The notes under the pieces: model-generated
What the model was told of the DNA's origin: nothing
Databases searched by the model: none
The model's input: the letters and a program-made list of their open reading frames with translations, nothing else
Source of the DNA: Flagellimonas alvinocaridis
GTDB taxonomy: Bacteria > Bacteroidota > Bacteroidia > Flavobacteriales > Flavobacteriaceae
Length of the DNA stretch: 64,000 bases
Assembly: GCF_004916895.1 (NCBI RefSeq)
Contig: NZ_SNTZ01000002.1
Span: 425,967-489,966, forward strand
Reading direction: 5' to 3'
Program-made: the position numbers and the translations under genes
Shown: positions 53,114 to 61,578 of the stretch, piece by piece
How positions within the stretch are numbered: the first letter of the stretch is position 1
Layout: each line of letters starts with the position of its first letter

Positions 53114-55081
53114 ATGAAAAAGAAAAAAGTAAAACTACGTGATCTAGGTTCAAAGGAACGCCAGGGCGAAAACGGACACGAAAGTGGCCATAACCATGGT
53201 GGTCCTGAAGGTGTATCTAAATTCAAAACCTATTTACCGGCCATTTTCAGTTTTGTAATGCTCATCATCGGCATAGCAGTGGACTATTTTGATGCTTTCC
53301 CGTTTTTCAAGGGCTGGATAAGGATCGCATGGTACACCCTTGCCTATTTGCCTGTTGGTTTTCCTGTCATCAAAGAAGGTTGGAACAGTATAAAGCATGG
53401 TGATTTCTTTACTGAATTTTTCCTGATGTCCATTGCCACTTTAGGGGCCTTTGCCATAGGCGAATACCCAGAGGGCGTGGCGGTAATGTTGTTTTACGCC
53501 GTGGGCGAACTGTTCCAAAATGCAGCAGTCAATCGGGCAAAGGGAAATATTAAGGCCCTTTTGGATGCGCGACCGGACGAAGCTTTGGTGCTTCGTAACG
53601 GGAATTTCGTTACCGTAAATCCCGAAACCGTCGAGATTGGCGAAAGGATACAAGTACGTGTGGGGGAGAAAATCCCCTTGGACGGTATTCTCTTATCCGA
53701 AAGAGCTTCCCTCAATACGGCGGCAATTACTGGCGAAAGTAAGCCCGATACGATAAATAGGGACGAAAAAGTCTATGCCGGAAGTATTAATCTCGAGGGT
53801 GTTATCGATGTAGAAACCTCCAAAGAATTCAAGGACAGTTCCATCACTCGAATCTTGGATATGGTACAAAACGCCACAGCCAGAAAATCAAAGACAGAAC
53901 TGTTCATTAGAAGATTTGCAAGAATATATACGCCCATTGTGGTTTTCCTTGCCATTGGATTAACGTTCTTGCCCTACTTTTTTCTAAATGACTATGTATT
54001 TAAGGATTGGCTTTATCGCGCTTTAATATTCCTTGTGGTTTCCTGTCCCTGTGCCTTGGTCATTTCCATTCCGCTCGGCTATTTTGGTGGTCTGGGAGCG
54101 GCATCCCGAAATGGGATTCTTTTCAAAGGTGCATCTTTTTTGGAAGCAATCACCAAAGTGAACACGGTAGTGATGGACAAAACGGGAACCGTTACCAAAG
54201 GGGTTTTTAAAATCAAGGAGATCAAGACCGCCCAATTTGAGGAAGCCAAGTTTATGAAATACCTGATGGCCATGGAGGAACAATCTACCCATCCCATAGC
54301 AAAAGCAATTTTGGAATACAAAGCCGAAGGCACGGATATAAAGGTAACCGATGTATCGGAAGTTGCAGGAAAGGGATTAAGGGGAACGGTCAATGGGAAA
54401 ACAGTGCTGGTGGGCAATAAAGCCCTAATGGCCTCAAACAACATTGATGTACCTTCAGAAACCGATGATATTGTAGATTCTATTGTAATGTTGGCCATTG
54501 ATGAAAAATTTGCAGGCTATGTTACCATTGCAGATGAACTCAAGGAAGATGCCCATCAAGCCATCCAACAAATCAGGGATGCCGGGATTTCGAAAATCAT
54601 AATGCTTTCGGGTGACAAAGATTCCATAACGCAACAAGTCTCGAAAAAGTTAAACTTTGATTGGGCAAAGGGCGGCCTATTACCAGAAGATAAGCTCGGC
54701 GAAGTCGAAGAACTCAAAAAACAATCAGACACCAAAGTGGCCTTTATGGGCGATGGCATTAATGATGCGCCCGTTCTGGCCATCAGCGATGTGGGCATTG
54801 CCATGGGAGGCTTGGGTAGTGATGTGGCCATTGAAACAGCAGATGTCATCATTCAGACCGACCAACCGAGCAAGATGGCACGGGCCATTAAAATAGGACG
54901 CTCCACCCGAAAGATAGTTTGGCAAAATATTGGGCTCGCTTTTGGCGTGAAGGCATTTGTGCTCATCCTTGGAGCGGGAGGCCTAGCCACGATGTGGGAA
55001 GCAGTTTTTGCTGATGTGGGGGTTGCCTTATTGGCAATATTGAATGCTGTTCGACTTCAGCGGATGAAGTGGAACACTTAG
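53114..55081 (+). CDS. Heavy-metal-translocating P-type ATPase (ZntA/CadA-like)
   Basis: A 655-residue P1B-type ATPase that drives Zn(II), Cd(II) or Pb(II) out of the cytoplasm. The membrane CPC motif is in VVSCPCALVISIP, the phosphorylation site is MDKTGTVTKG, and the hinge is MGDGINDAPVLAISDVGIAMGG. The HP motif is in EEQSTHPIAKAI. There is no N-terminal heavy-metal-associated domain; instead the N-terminus is basic and then His-rich (NGHESGHNHGGPEG). The start at 53114 was chosen for the MKKKKVKLR beginning; the frame is open to 53072. It follows the Fur-type gene by 42 nt and closes the metal efflux operon. Confidence 0.92.
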   Translation: MKKKKVKLRDLGSKERQGENGHESGHNHGGPEGVSKFKTYLPAIFSFVMLIIGIAVDYFDAFPFFKGWIRIAWYTLAYLPVGFPVIKEGWNSIKHGDFFTEFFLMSIATLGAFAIGEYPEGVAVMLFYAVGELFQNAAVNRAKGNIKALLDARPDEALVLRNGNFVTVNPETVEIGERIQVRVGEKIPLDGILLSERASLNTAAITGESKPDTINRDEKVYAGSINLEGVIDVETSKEFKDSSITRILDMVQNATARKSKTELFIRRFARIYTPIVVFLAIGLTFLPYFFLNDYVFKDWLYRALIFLVVSCPCALVISIPLGYFGGLGAASRNGILFKGASFLEAITKVNTVVMDKTGTVTKGVFKIKEIKTAQFEEAKFMKYLMAMEEQSTHPIAKAILEYKAEGTDIKVTDVSEVAGKGLRGTVNGKTVLVGNKALMASNNIDVPSETDDIVDSIVMLAIDEKFAGYVTIADELKEDAHQAIQQIRDAGISKIIMLSGDKDSITQQVSKKLNFDWAKGGLLPEDKLGEVEELKKQSDTKVAFMGDGINDAPVLAISDVGIAMGGLGSDVAIETADVIIQTDQPSKMARAIKIGRSTRKIVWQNIGLAFGVKAFVLILGAGGLATMWEAVFADVGVALLAILNAVRLQRMKWNT

Positions 55082-55964
55082 TTTCAAAGAGGAACTATTT
55101 TTTGGGCTAACTTATATTTCAGCCGTTGTTGGCAGCTCCATGGTTGGCCAAGACCTTCAATAAAATTGTACATGAGACGCTTCGCAGGTTGAGACACCCA
55201 AACAACTTTCCTTGTTTTGGAGGGGACTTCAGGAAGGTTAGGGGTCTGATTCTTCGAGAAACGGCGACAGGACTTATGAGACAATATGAAAGCTTCCGGG
55301 CATAAAGAATCTTATCCGAACAATTACGAAATGCTTATCACTGTAGATGAAAAATAATCCGGTCGTAGGGTAACTCCAATACTTTTGTTCCCTTATTGTC
55401 GTAATGTTTGATGAAACTTCATTTGGGCAAAACGGAAGTCGCCCAAACGGATTTTTGGTGCGTCCTTCCTTTGCAAACCCTTCTTGGGGTTTTGCCTATA
55501 AGGCCGCAAATCCGCTTGTCCGCCCATCAAATTTTAAGGGTCCCGTAATAAAAGAAGCCCTGATTGTTTTTCGGGGCATCGAAAAACAGGGCAGGGCCCA
55601 AGGACTTCCAATCAGGACACCATCGCCTGCAGTCGCTTAACTTCCCGTACGCTCCCTTGCCAATGGGTCGGATGGAATTCCTAGGGCCCTCATCGAACCT
55701 GTCAAGGCCAAGGCAGGTTTTGTCCATAAATAGGGTTTCCACTTCCTTGAAAACCTTAAGGTTTTGCTACGTCGCGGAGCCTCCCGATTTCTGTCCAAAA
55801 GCCTTGACAGAACCCCCTTCTTTTATTGTGCTACGCACGTAAGAAGCAAACAAACGCCCCTTAAAATTTGGGAGACAAAAACCAAAAAAATAGAGGGGAA
55901 ATTTTTAACCCTGTTTGCTGATCTGTCCATAAAGGAAGACGGCAGGCCTTTAAAACCTTTTATC
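55082..55964 (+). other. Long intergenic region (883 bp) with hairpins, no convincing gene
   Basis: No frame here has the look of a real gene; the one open frame leading into ssb is Arg/Lys/Phe-rich and unlike SSB. Structures seen: an inverted repeat CCCT..GTTTTTCG / CGAAAAAC..GGG (55558-55591) and a perfect 16-bp palindrome AAAACCTTAAGGTTTT (55750-55765). It separates metal cargo from the conserved ssb-radC-mobilization block and may hold a control site or a decayed gene. Confidence 0.45.
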
Positions 55965-56318
55965 ATGAGTACATTAAGAAACAAAGTGCAGTTGATCGGA
56001 AACGTGGGGCAAGACCCTACCATTACAGACCTTGACAAAGGCAAACGTGTGGCACGCTTCACCATGGCCACCAATGAACACTACAAGAACTCCGAAGGGG
56101 AACGGGTGACCAATACCGAATGGCACACCATCATCGCATGGGGGAAACTGGCCGACATCATCGAGGGCTTCGTGACCAAGGGCAAGGAAGTTGCCATCGA
56201 AGGGAAATTGACCTCCCGTTCCTATGAGGACAAAGAGGGAAATAAGAAGTATGTGACCGAAGTAGTGGCCAGTGAGATTTTATTGTTGGGTGGTGGTGAT
56301 AACAATACCACCGAGTAA
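55965..56318 (+). CDS. ssb: Single-stranded DNA-binding protein of the element
   Basis: A 117-residue OB-fold protein. MSTLRNKVQLIGNVGQDPTI is followed by VARFTMATNEHY, WHTIIAWGKLADI and KGKEVAIEGKLTSRSYEDKEGNKKYVTEVVA, the standard SSB order. It ends GGGDNNTTE and lacks the usual acidic DDxPF tip that recruits partner proteins, so it may be a protective SSB for transferred DNA rather than a full replication hub. The start at 55965 is fixed by the domain. The RadC-like gene follows 63 nt later. Confidence 0.93.
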   Translation: MSTLRNKVQLIGNVGQDPTITDLDKGKRVARFTMATNEHYKNSEGERVTNTEWHTIIAWGKLADIIEGFVTKGKEVAIEGKLTSRSYEDKEGNKKYVTEVVASEILLLGGGDNNTTE

Positions 56319-56381
56319 AATGGATAGGGGGTGTCCAGTCTTTGGGCATCCCTTTCTTTTTTCATCCTTAACACATTTGAA

Positions 56382-56831
56382 ATGGAACACCGTGTCAATG
56401 AAATACAGATCAGTTATCGGGAAAAACTCAGCACGCTGAAATCCCTGTCCGTGACGAACTCCAATGAGGTGGCGAATCTATTGTTCCAAAATTGGGACAA
56501 CAAGACCATAGGCCTGCACGAGACCTTTAAGATCGTGCTGCTCAACCAGTCCAACAAGGTAAAGGGCATTTATCCACTATCCCATGGGGGCATCACAGGT
56601 ACCTTGGTAGATCTGCGCATCCTTTTTGCCATTACCCTAAAGACCCTTTCCGTGGGGATCATCCTCGCCCATAACCATCCTTCTGGACAACTCAAGGCCA
56701 GTTATCAGGATAAACAATTGACCCAAAAGATCAAAGAGGCGGCACAGCTTTTTGATGTCAAGGTTTTGGACCATATCATCCTTGCGCCTGATGGTAGGTA
56801 TTACAGTTTTGCTGATAATGGAATTCTTTAA
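56382..56831 (+). CDS. RadC-like JAB/MPN domain protein
   Basis: A 149-residue protein made of the RadC-type JAMM domain without the helix-hairpin-helix part of full RadC. The metal motif is AHNHPSG (residues 96-102) with Asp110 completing the H-x-H...D set; SVGIILAHNHP and DVKVLDHIILAPDGRYYSF are the family blocks. Such short RadC proteins are common in mobile elements of Bacteroidota next to ssb and are of unknown function. The start at 56382 (MEHRVNE) is the first fitting ATG; the longer frame reads into hydrophobic non-family sequence. Confidence 0.9.
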   Translation: MEHRVNEIQISYREKLSTLKSLSVTNSNEVANLLFQNWDNKTIGLHETFKIVLLNQSNKVKGIYPLSHGGITGTLVDLRILFAITLKTLSVGIILAHNHPSGQLKASYQDKQLTQKIKEAAQLFDVKVLDHIILAPDGRYYSFADNGIL

Positions 56832-56841
56832 TCCAATGGTC

Positions 56842-56955
56842 ATGGAAGCGAATACAGCGAATACAGAAATGATGGAATTTGAAAAATGGTTGGAAGAACA
56901 ATATGACCCAAGGTATTACCCCGATGGGTTCGATCCAAGCCTATATGATCTGTGA
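56842..56955 (+). CDS. Small acidic protein of unknown function (37 residues)
   Basis: A 37-residue frame beginning MEANTANTEMMEFEKWLEE and ending DPSLYDL, rich in Glu, Asp, Tyr and Pro. An in-frame ATG 6 nt earlier is also possible. It is tightly placed, 10 nt after the RadC-like gene and 26 nt before the next small gene, in the same direction. Composition and spacing make it look real. I recognise no family. Confidence 0.5.
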   Translation: MEANTANTEMMEFEKWLEEQYDPRYYPDGFDPSLYDL

Positions 56956-56981
56956 GCAATGAACTATCAAAGTTTTGAATA

Positions 56982-57179
56982 ATGGTCTATTTGAACTTTA
57001 CCAACCTTGATAGCGAGACCCAGGAACGTTTGCTTTCCGTATCCAAAGAAGATGTGGAAAGCCGTTCCGGGACCGAATTGCTCCAATTTGCAGAAACGCA
57101 TGATAAGGACTATGATACCCTCTTGGAAGAAGAGGCAATGCGAAATCTCTACAGTTATGATTTCGTATTCAATATGTGA
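56982..57179 (+). CDS. Small conserved-looking acidic protein (65 residues)
   Basis: A 65-residue protein starting MVYLNFTNLDSETQERLL and ending YSYDFVFNM. It is acidic and predicted helical, without Cys or membrane segment. It follows the 37-residue gene closely and is followed 21 nt later by a strong terminator, so it ends the radC-led transcript. Similar small acidic proteins are frequent near radC in flavobacterial elements as far as I recall, but no function is known to me. Confidence 0.6.
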   Translation: MVYLNFTNLDSETQERLLSVSKEDVESRSGTELLQFAETHDKDYDTLLEEEAMRNLYSYDFVFNM

Positions 57180-57200
57180 ATGCCAAAACACACCATCGAA

Positions 57201-57227
57201 GCCCATCCATCACGATGGGCTTTTTTT
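57201..57227 (+). terminator. Rho-independent terminator after the small-gene pair
   Basis: Perfect 7-bp arms GCCCATC (57201-57207) and GATGGGC (57214-57220) with loop CATCAC and seven T residues. Confidence 0.85.
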
Positions 57228-57372
57228 ATGGGTTCATGGTTGGTTTTTAGGTGGGTCGAACACCCAAAAACCAATTTGGGAAATTCTTGTTTGCAAAGTA
57301 TTGGGCAACCCCAAAGTATACCTATCCCTTATTTGACCGCAAGTTCGCCCTTCAAAAATGTTCCCATCAAAA

Positions 57373-57420
57373 GACTACGGCATAAACCGTTCGTACCTCA
57401 CTCCTTATTCCGTTTCCTTT
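57373..57420 (+). repeat. Element hairpin repeat, copy 3 (diverged)
   Basis: ACGG-CATAAA-CCGT (57377-57390) keeps the core of copies 1 and 2 with shorter arms. Downstream TTATTCCGTTTCCTT (57406-57420) matches the 3' flank of copy 1. It lies 66 nt ahead of a small basic gene. Confidence 0.6.
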
Positions 57421-57485
57421 TGAGCTGAAATTTTTGGGAAGTGCGGGGATGCCCTCAAATAATTAATAATCTAAAATCATGTATT

Positions 57486-57665
57486 ATGAAAGCAATTGTA
57501 AAAAAGTCATTGGAAATCCCTGCAAAGAAACATCCAAAGAAAAGCGTTGTCAAAAAGACAGCGGATGCCACGGTGGACAAAACCTACTCCCTGGTGGTCA
57601 ATCTCTGGATATTTCGGTATGAGTATTACAGGGAACAGACCAATACTGTTCCATCGGAGGACTGA
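57486..57665 (+). CDS. Small basic protein of unknown function (59 residues)
   Basis: A 59-residue protein. The first half is Lys-rich (MKAIVKKSLEIPAKKHPKKS), the second half aromatic (SLVVNLWIFRYEYYREQTN). It is preceded by a diverged copy of the element hairpin repeat and followed 8 nt later by a strong terminator, so it forms its own transcript. The basic N-terminus could bind nucleic acid. I recognise no family. Its isolation between two regulatory structures just before the presumed oriT makes a role in transfer control conceivable. Confidence 0.55.
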   Translation: MKAIVKKSLEIPAKKHPKKSVVKKTADATVDKTYSLVVNLWIFRYEYYREQTNTVPSED

Positions 57666-57673
57666 CGGGAACA

Positions 57674-57700
57674 AGACCCTTGAAAAAGGGTCTTTTTTTT
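57674..57700 (+). terminator. Rho-independent terminator before the transfer region
   Basis: Perfect 8-bp arms AGACCCTT (57674-57681) and AAGGGTCT (57686-57693) with a GAAA tetraloop and eight T residues. Confidence 0.88.
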
Positions 57701-58137
57701 GGCGTTCCCGTGGAACTCCCGACGTTGTGGAAACCCAAAAATGGACGTTTCATATTTGCTGCGGGCAAATGATGCCATTTGCCCGCAGAACGCATTTTTG
57801 TGCCTGAAGGAATGTGGGTATATTTAAGATGCTACATCGTAGCAAAGTTTGCACGGCAACCCAACTTGATCTGACTTTCCAAAAGTCCGTGCTCCATAGG
57901 GTAAAATATGAAAAGGGACGGCTGTCTTTTTAAGATGGTTTGTGCGATGCTTTTTGGGCCTTTGGCGCAAAAAGGGAGAAGCAAGAGGATAGCGTGCTGG
58001 CGCAGCGCTACCGATTAGGATTGCTCCGCAAGGCCCTGTTTATAGGGGTTTGGGGTATTTTATAAAATTTTGAGCTTTTGGTTTTTGTTGAAAAAATGGG
58101 CCGGGCCCAGTAAAACCAAGGAATTTTTGTTGAAAAA
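57701..58137 (+). other. Candidate oriT / control region upstream of the mobilization genes
   Basis: This 437-bp non-coding stretch lies just ahead of bfmA. It contains a perfect 13-bp inverted repeat CTGCGGGCAAATG / CATTTGCCCGCAG (57759-57771 and 57776-57788, loop ATGC) with no T-run. A second imperfect hairpin TAGCgtGCTG-gcg-CAGCGCTA spans 57990-58010. GGATTGCTCCGCAAGG follows. Inverted repeats next to a nick site are the usual build of an oriT, and the relaxase genes follow directly. The exact nick site cannot be placed. Confidence 0.55.
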
Positions 58138-58141
58138 ATGG
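58082..58141 (+). repeat. 18-bp direct repeat overlapping the bfmA start
   Basis: TTTTTGTTGAAAAAATGG occurs at 58082-58099 and again at 58124-58141, 42 bp apart. The second copy includes the bfmA start codon. The first copy's ATG opens a five-codon frame (MGRAQ, stop at 58111-58113) that contains the palindrome TGGGCC-G-GGCCCA (58097-58109). Confidence 0.8.
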
Positions 58142-58725
58142 ATAAAGGATACGAAAAAGAGACGTTTGCGGGACTGAGGATCAAAATCTCGGTGGCCCTG
58201 AAATTTCGGAGCTTTTCCAAACGGCAAGGAAAGTCCCATTCCATGACCTTGTTGGCCATGGTGGAGTTCTTTGACCATAATGGTATATCGCCCGATGAAC
58301 GGATGCACGAGACCATTGCAAGCCTTAAATATCTGATCAAACGGCGATTCAATGCCATGGTGGCCATTATGCGCAGTATCGAAAAAGAGCAGACCCTGCC
58401 CACGGTCAGTATGATACAGGCCCTTTTCCAGCAGGAACTGGAGTCTGAAGACGGCGAGGAATGGGAAGGGGACTTTGAATTTTTTGAAAAGCAACTCACC
58501 GAGATCAACACGCCCACCAATCCCGAACTCTTGGATACCGAGACCACCGTGCCCAAGATCGTGCATGAACGGCTGAAGGAACAGTTGGAGGAATTGAAAC
58601 AGGATTTTGGGCATGTTCTGGATCATGTGTCCGTGACCAAGAACCGCTTTGGAAAGGACCACCTAAAAGTGGACCTCAAACCCGGGGCCATTGAACAGTA
58701 CCGCACCAAACTCAAAAATCTATAA
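58138..58725 (+). CDS. BfmA/BtgA family mobilization protein
   Basis: A 195-residue protein of the BfmA/BtgA type, the DNA-binding accessory protein of Bacteroidota relaxosomes. The N-terminus ETFAGLRIKISVALKFRSFSKRQGKSHSMTLLAMVEFFDHNGI (about residues 7-49) resembles a ribbon-helix-helix-like DNA-binding segment. A helical middle and a C-terminal coiled region (HERLKEQLEELKQDFGHVLDHV) follow. It starts at the second copy of an 18-bp direct repeat and ends 2 nt before the relaxase gene, which fits co-expression. The repeat may be its own binding site. Confidence 0.85.
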   Translation: MDKGYEKETFAGLRIKISVALKFRSFSKRQGKSHSMTLLAMVEFFDHNGISPDERMHETIASLKYLIKRRFNAMVAIMRSIEKEQTLPTVSMIQALFQQELESEDGEEWEGDFEFFEKQLTEINTPTNPELLDTETTVPKIVHERLKEQLEELKQDFGHVLDHVSVTKNRFGKDHLKVDLKPGAIEQYRTKLKNL

Positions 58726-58727
58726 GC

Positions 58728-59747
58728 ATGTACATCGCCATCACAAGACAACACTTGGGAGATAACTATCACGGCAGTGCCAGTGATTTTGTTAAGTATC
58801 TCGAAAAGGAGAATGAAGGGAAGGCCCCCGAAGCTCAAGAACTTTTTTTCAACCAGACAGAAAACGACATCGATGCCCAGAGGGTCATTGCCGAGATTGA
58901 TGCCAATACGACCAAGCTTTCGAAACGGGATCCCAAGTTCTATTCCATCATGGTCAGTCCATCCCAAGCCGAGCTCAAGCATATCGGAAACAACCCTGAA
59001 AAACTGAAGCAGTACACCCGGGAACTGATGAAGACCTATGCGGCCTCCTTTTATAGGGACAAAGAGGTGACGGTCAATGAGGTGCTGTATTTTGCGAAGT
59101 TGGAACGGGAGCGGACCTATTCCGAAAAGGACAAAAAGGTCAAGGAGAACCAGGCCTATGCCAGCAAGATCTTGGAACTGCAACACCAGATCAGGGCCAT
59201 CAAAGAGGGTAGGGAGCAAGGGGATATCGCCAAACTACAGGAAAAAATTCAGGTCTTGGAAACGGAGGCGCCCCATAAACAAAATGGCAAGCGCATCGTT
59301 CCCGGAATGACAAAGGAAGGCCACCAGAGCCATATCCATATCATTGTCAGTCGTAAGGATGTCACCAACTCCCATAGCCTCTCCCCAGGATCCAAGTTCC
59401 GCACCTCGGAGACCACCCTCAATGGGGAAAAGGTCAAACAGGGCTTTGACCGGGACAAATTCTATCGAGCAGCGGAGAACAGTTTTGACAAACAATTTGG
59501 TTATCGCAGGAACTTTGTGGAGACCTACCATGCCCGAAACCTTCTGGATAAGAATCCCAAACAGTTCTTTGCTGCCCTTTTGGGACTACCAAGCAATGAA
59601 AAACAGGCAGCCAATCAATTGTTGTTCAAGGCCGGAATCAAAGTGCCGAGCATCCCCACCAATAAAGCGCAGTTGGCCTATAAAGCGATGATGCAGCTCA
59701 AAAAAGGCATCGGAAAGGCCATGGAATCGGGATCCATTGGAATTTAA
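58728..59747 (+). CDS. DUF5712/MobB-type relaxase
   Basis: A 339-residue protein I read as the DUF5712 relaxase partner of BfmA. FYSIMVSPSQ (residues 71-80) is a core strand. GHQSHIHIIVSRKD (198-211) gives His199, His202 and His204, the three-His metal site of relaxases. Tyr14 in GDNYHGS is a possible nucleophile. A coiled-coil insertion with KILELQHQIRAIKEGREQ lies at about 147-180. FDRDKFYRAAENSFDKQFGY and a basic C-terminus follow. It would nick oriT and lead the strand into a recipient. It ends 11 nt before the coupling-protein gene. Confidence 0.8.
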   Translation: MYIAITRQHLGDNYHGSASDFVKYLEKENEGKAPEAQELFFNQTENDIDAQRVIAEIDANTTKLSKRDPKFYSIMVSPSQAELKHIGNNPEKLKQYTRELMKTYAASFYRDKEVTVNEVLYFAKLERERTYSEKDKKVKENQAYASKILELQHQIRAIKEGREQGDIAKLQEKIQVLETEAPHKQNGKRIVPGMTKEGHQSHIHIIVSRKDVTNSHSLSPGSKFRTSETTLNGEKVKQGFDRDKFYRAAENSFDKQFGYRRNFVETYHARNLLDKNPKQFFAALLGLPSNEKQAANQLLFKAGIKVPSIPTNKAQLAYKAMMQLKKGIGKAMESGSIGI

Positions 59748-59758
59748 ATAGTGTAGAT

Positions 59759-61345
59759 ATGGAAAATTTAGGATGGATTGAAATAGTATCTGGGATCGTA
59801 TTCGGGGGAGGAATCTCGGTTGCAGTAAATCGATTTCTCAAATATGGGTTTGTGATTTGGGTTTTGGGAATTGTTCTTTTAGCGGTGGCCAATGGTTTAG
59901 TAGGAGGATGGGATGGTTTCATAAAGGGATCATTGACCCTTTGGTTGCCATTGTTTTTTGTCCATGTGGTGATCTATGGTCTGGTGGATTACTACAAGGA
60001 CAATAAGAAACCCTCCAAAGTCTTTGAGGTGAAAATGAGGGTAAAGGGGAGGCCATTGGTACTGGGAAACATCCGAAGGGGGGTCTCAGTGATGGCTTCT
60101 GCAGGAAGCGGTAAGACGGAGAGTGTCATCTATAATTTTTTAAAGCATTTTCAAAAGGAGCATTTCTCCGGGGTCATCCATGATTACAAGGATTTTGAGA
60201 TAACCGAAATGGCCTATCCCTTGTGGAATGGTGAAGAGATCCCCTTTAAGATTGTTTCTTTTGGACCTATTTATAATCGGGTCAATCCAATAGCTCCCCG
60301 ATACCTGCCCGATGAGGAAAGTGTGCATGAGGTGTCAAGGGTGCTATTGGAGAATTTGATGGAACATAGGGACTCGGACGAGAACAGTATCTCCCGCTTT
60401 TTTAAGGATGCAGCCGAGGGCTTGATCAGTGGATTGATTTGGCGATTAAAGACCGATTATCCACACTATTGCACCTTGCCCCATCTCATGGCTGTTTTCC
60501 AACAATTGGCCACCAAGAGCTTGATCAAGTTCCTAAAGGGAAACATCACCTCCCGTGCCATGGCGGATGCCTTTATCAGTGGCATAGGATCGGAACGACA
60601 GACAGCAGGGGTGCTCAGTACCCTGGCCAATGGATTTAAAAAGATCAGTACACGAAAGATCTTTATGGTGCTTTCCAAGGATGAGATCTCCTTGGATATC
60701 AATAATGAAGACCATCCATCCATCATTGCCTTGGTGAACAACCCCCAAAAGGATGCTTCCCTTTCCCCGGTGATTGCTACCATTATCCATACCATTTCCA
60801 AGCAGATGAGCCAACGCAACCGTAAACCTTCCTTTATGTTGTTGGAAGAGGCTTCTACTTTGCGATTGTTGAACATGCATCGGATTCCAGCCACTTTGCG
60901 GAGTTATGACATTGTTAGTGTCTATGTGTTGCAGGACAAGATCCAGAACGATATGATGTACGGGGAGAAGGCCAGTAAAGCGATTCTCTCAAATTTATCT
61001 TATCAGTTTTTCGGGAAAGTCAATGACCCAGACACCGCTCGATACTATGAACGTTTTTTTGAACTGGTCAAGATACCGACCCGTAGTGTGAGCAAGAGTT
61101 CAGGGTTGAACCTGGAACGACGCATCACGGAAGGGGAAAAGGAAGTGTCCAAGCGTAGGGCCGAGGTGTTTTTTCGGTTAAAGCAGGGGGAGTTTGTGGT
61201 TTTTGCAGATGGGAAGGACAGAAAGGTGCAGTTTCAAAAGCCAGAAATTGAAAGAGGATTGTCCAAGCCTTTGCTGGTTTCAGAATCGGAACTGGAGCAG
61301 CATTATCTAAAAGTGCATCATGATATAGGGACTATTTTTAGTTAA
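59759..61345 (+). CDS. Type IV coupling protein, VirD4/TraG-like ATPase
   Basis: A 528-residue coupling protein. Two or three N-terminal membrane helices (about residues 8-76) are followed by Walker A ASAGSGKTES (113-122) and Walker B PSFMLLEEASTL (about 355-366). The all-alpha domain between contains RFFKDAAEGLISGLIWRL. DIVSVYVLQDKIQND is the segment after the Walker B strand, as in TraG/TraD. It links the relaxosome to a secretion channel. No channel genes are in the window, so either they lie beyond 64000 or the element borrows another element's channel. Confidence 0.88.
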   Translation: MENLGWIEIVSGIVFGGGISVAVNRFLKYGFVIWVLGIVLLAVANGLVGGWDGFIKGSLTLWLPLFFVHVVIYGLVDYYKDNKKPSKVFEVKMRVKGRPLVLGNIRRGVSVMASAGSGKTESVIYNFLKHFQKEHFSGVIHDYKDFEITEMAYPLWNGEEIPFKIVSFGPIYNRVNPIAPRYLPDEESVHEVSRVLLENLMEHRDSDENSISRFFKDAAEGLISGLIWRLKTDYPHYCTLPHLMAVFQQLATKSLIKFLKGNITSRAMADAFISGIGSERQTAGVLSTLANGFKKISTRKIFMVLSKDEISLDINNEDHPSIIALVNNPQKDASLSPVIATIIHTISKQMSQRNRKPSFMLLEEASTLRLLNMHRIPATLRSYDIVSVYVLQDKIQNDMMYGEKASKAILSNLSYQFFGKVNDPDTARYYERFFELVKIPTRSVSKSSGLNLERRITEGEKEVSKRRAEVFFRLKQGEFVVFADGKDRKVQFQKPEIERGLSKPLLVSESELEQHYLKVHHDIGTIFS

Positions 61346-61578
61346 TTTCATTTTTTAAAATGATTGTTACGAAAAACCCCTATCCAAACAATGGTTTTTC
61401 CACAATTTCAGTCACTTATTTACTTTTTTTGACCTTTATGGTTCGGATAGAATATTAGATTACTTATTTTAGGCTTACTTCCCCAATTACTATTAAATTG
61501 ATTAAATAAGACTGAGACCTTCTCATGGATAGGTATTTAATGTCTACAGCGATAATTATTCCATTAATATTTAGGTAA

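Noticed and set aside
55084..55284. Minus-strand 66-codon frame after the P-type ATPase gene
   Set aside because: No domain, biased composition and no partner gene; it is not better than chance frames in this gap.
55764..55964. N-terminal extension of the SSB protein by 67 residues
   Set aside because: The extension is Arg/Lys/Phe-rich, crosses a 16-bp palindrome and has no counterpart in SSB; the OB domain starts at 55965.
57759..57788. 13-bp inverted repeat as a terminator
   Set aside because: No T-run follows the stem on either strand and a good terminator already lies 60 bp upstream; it is kept as an oriT candidate.
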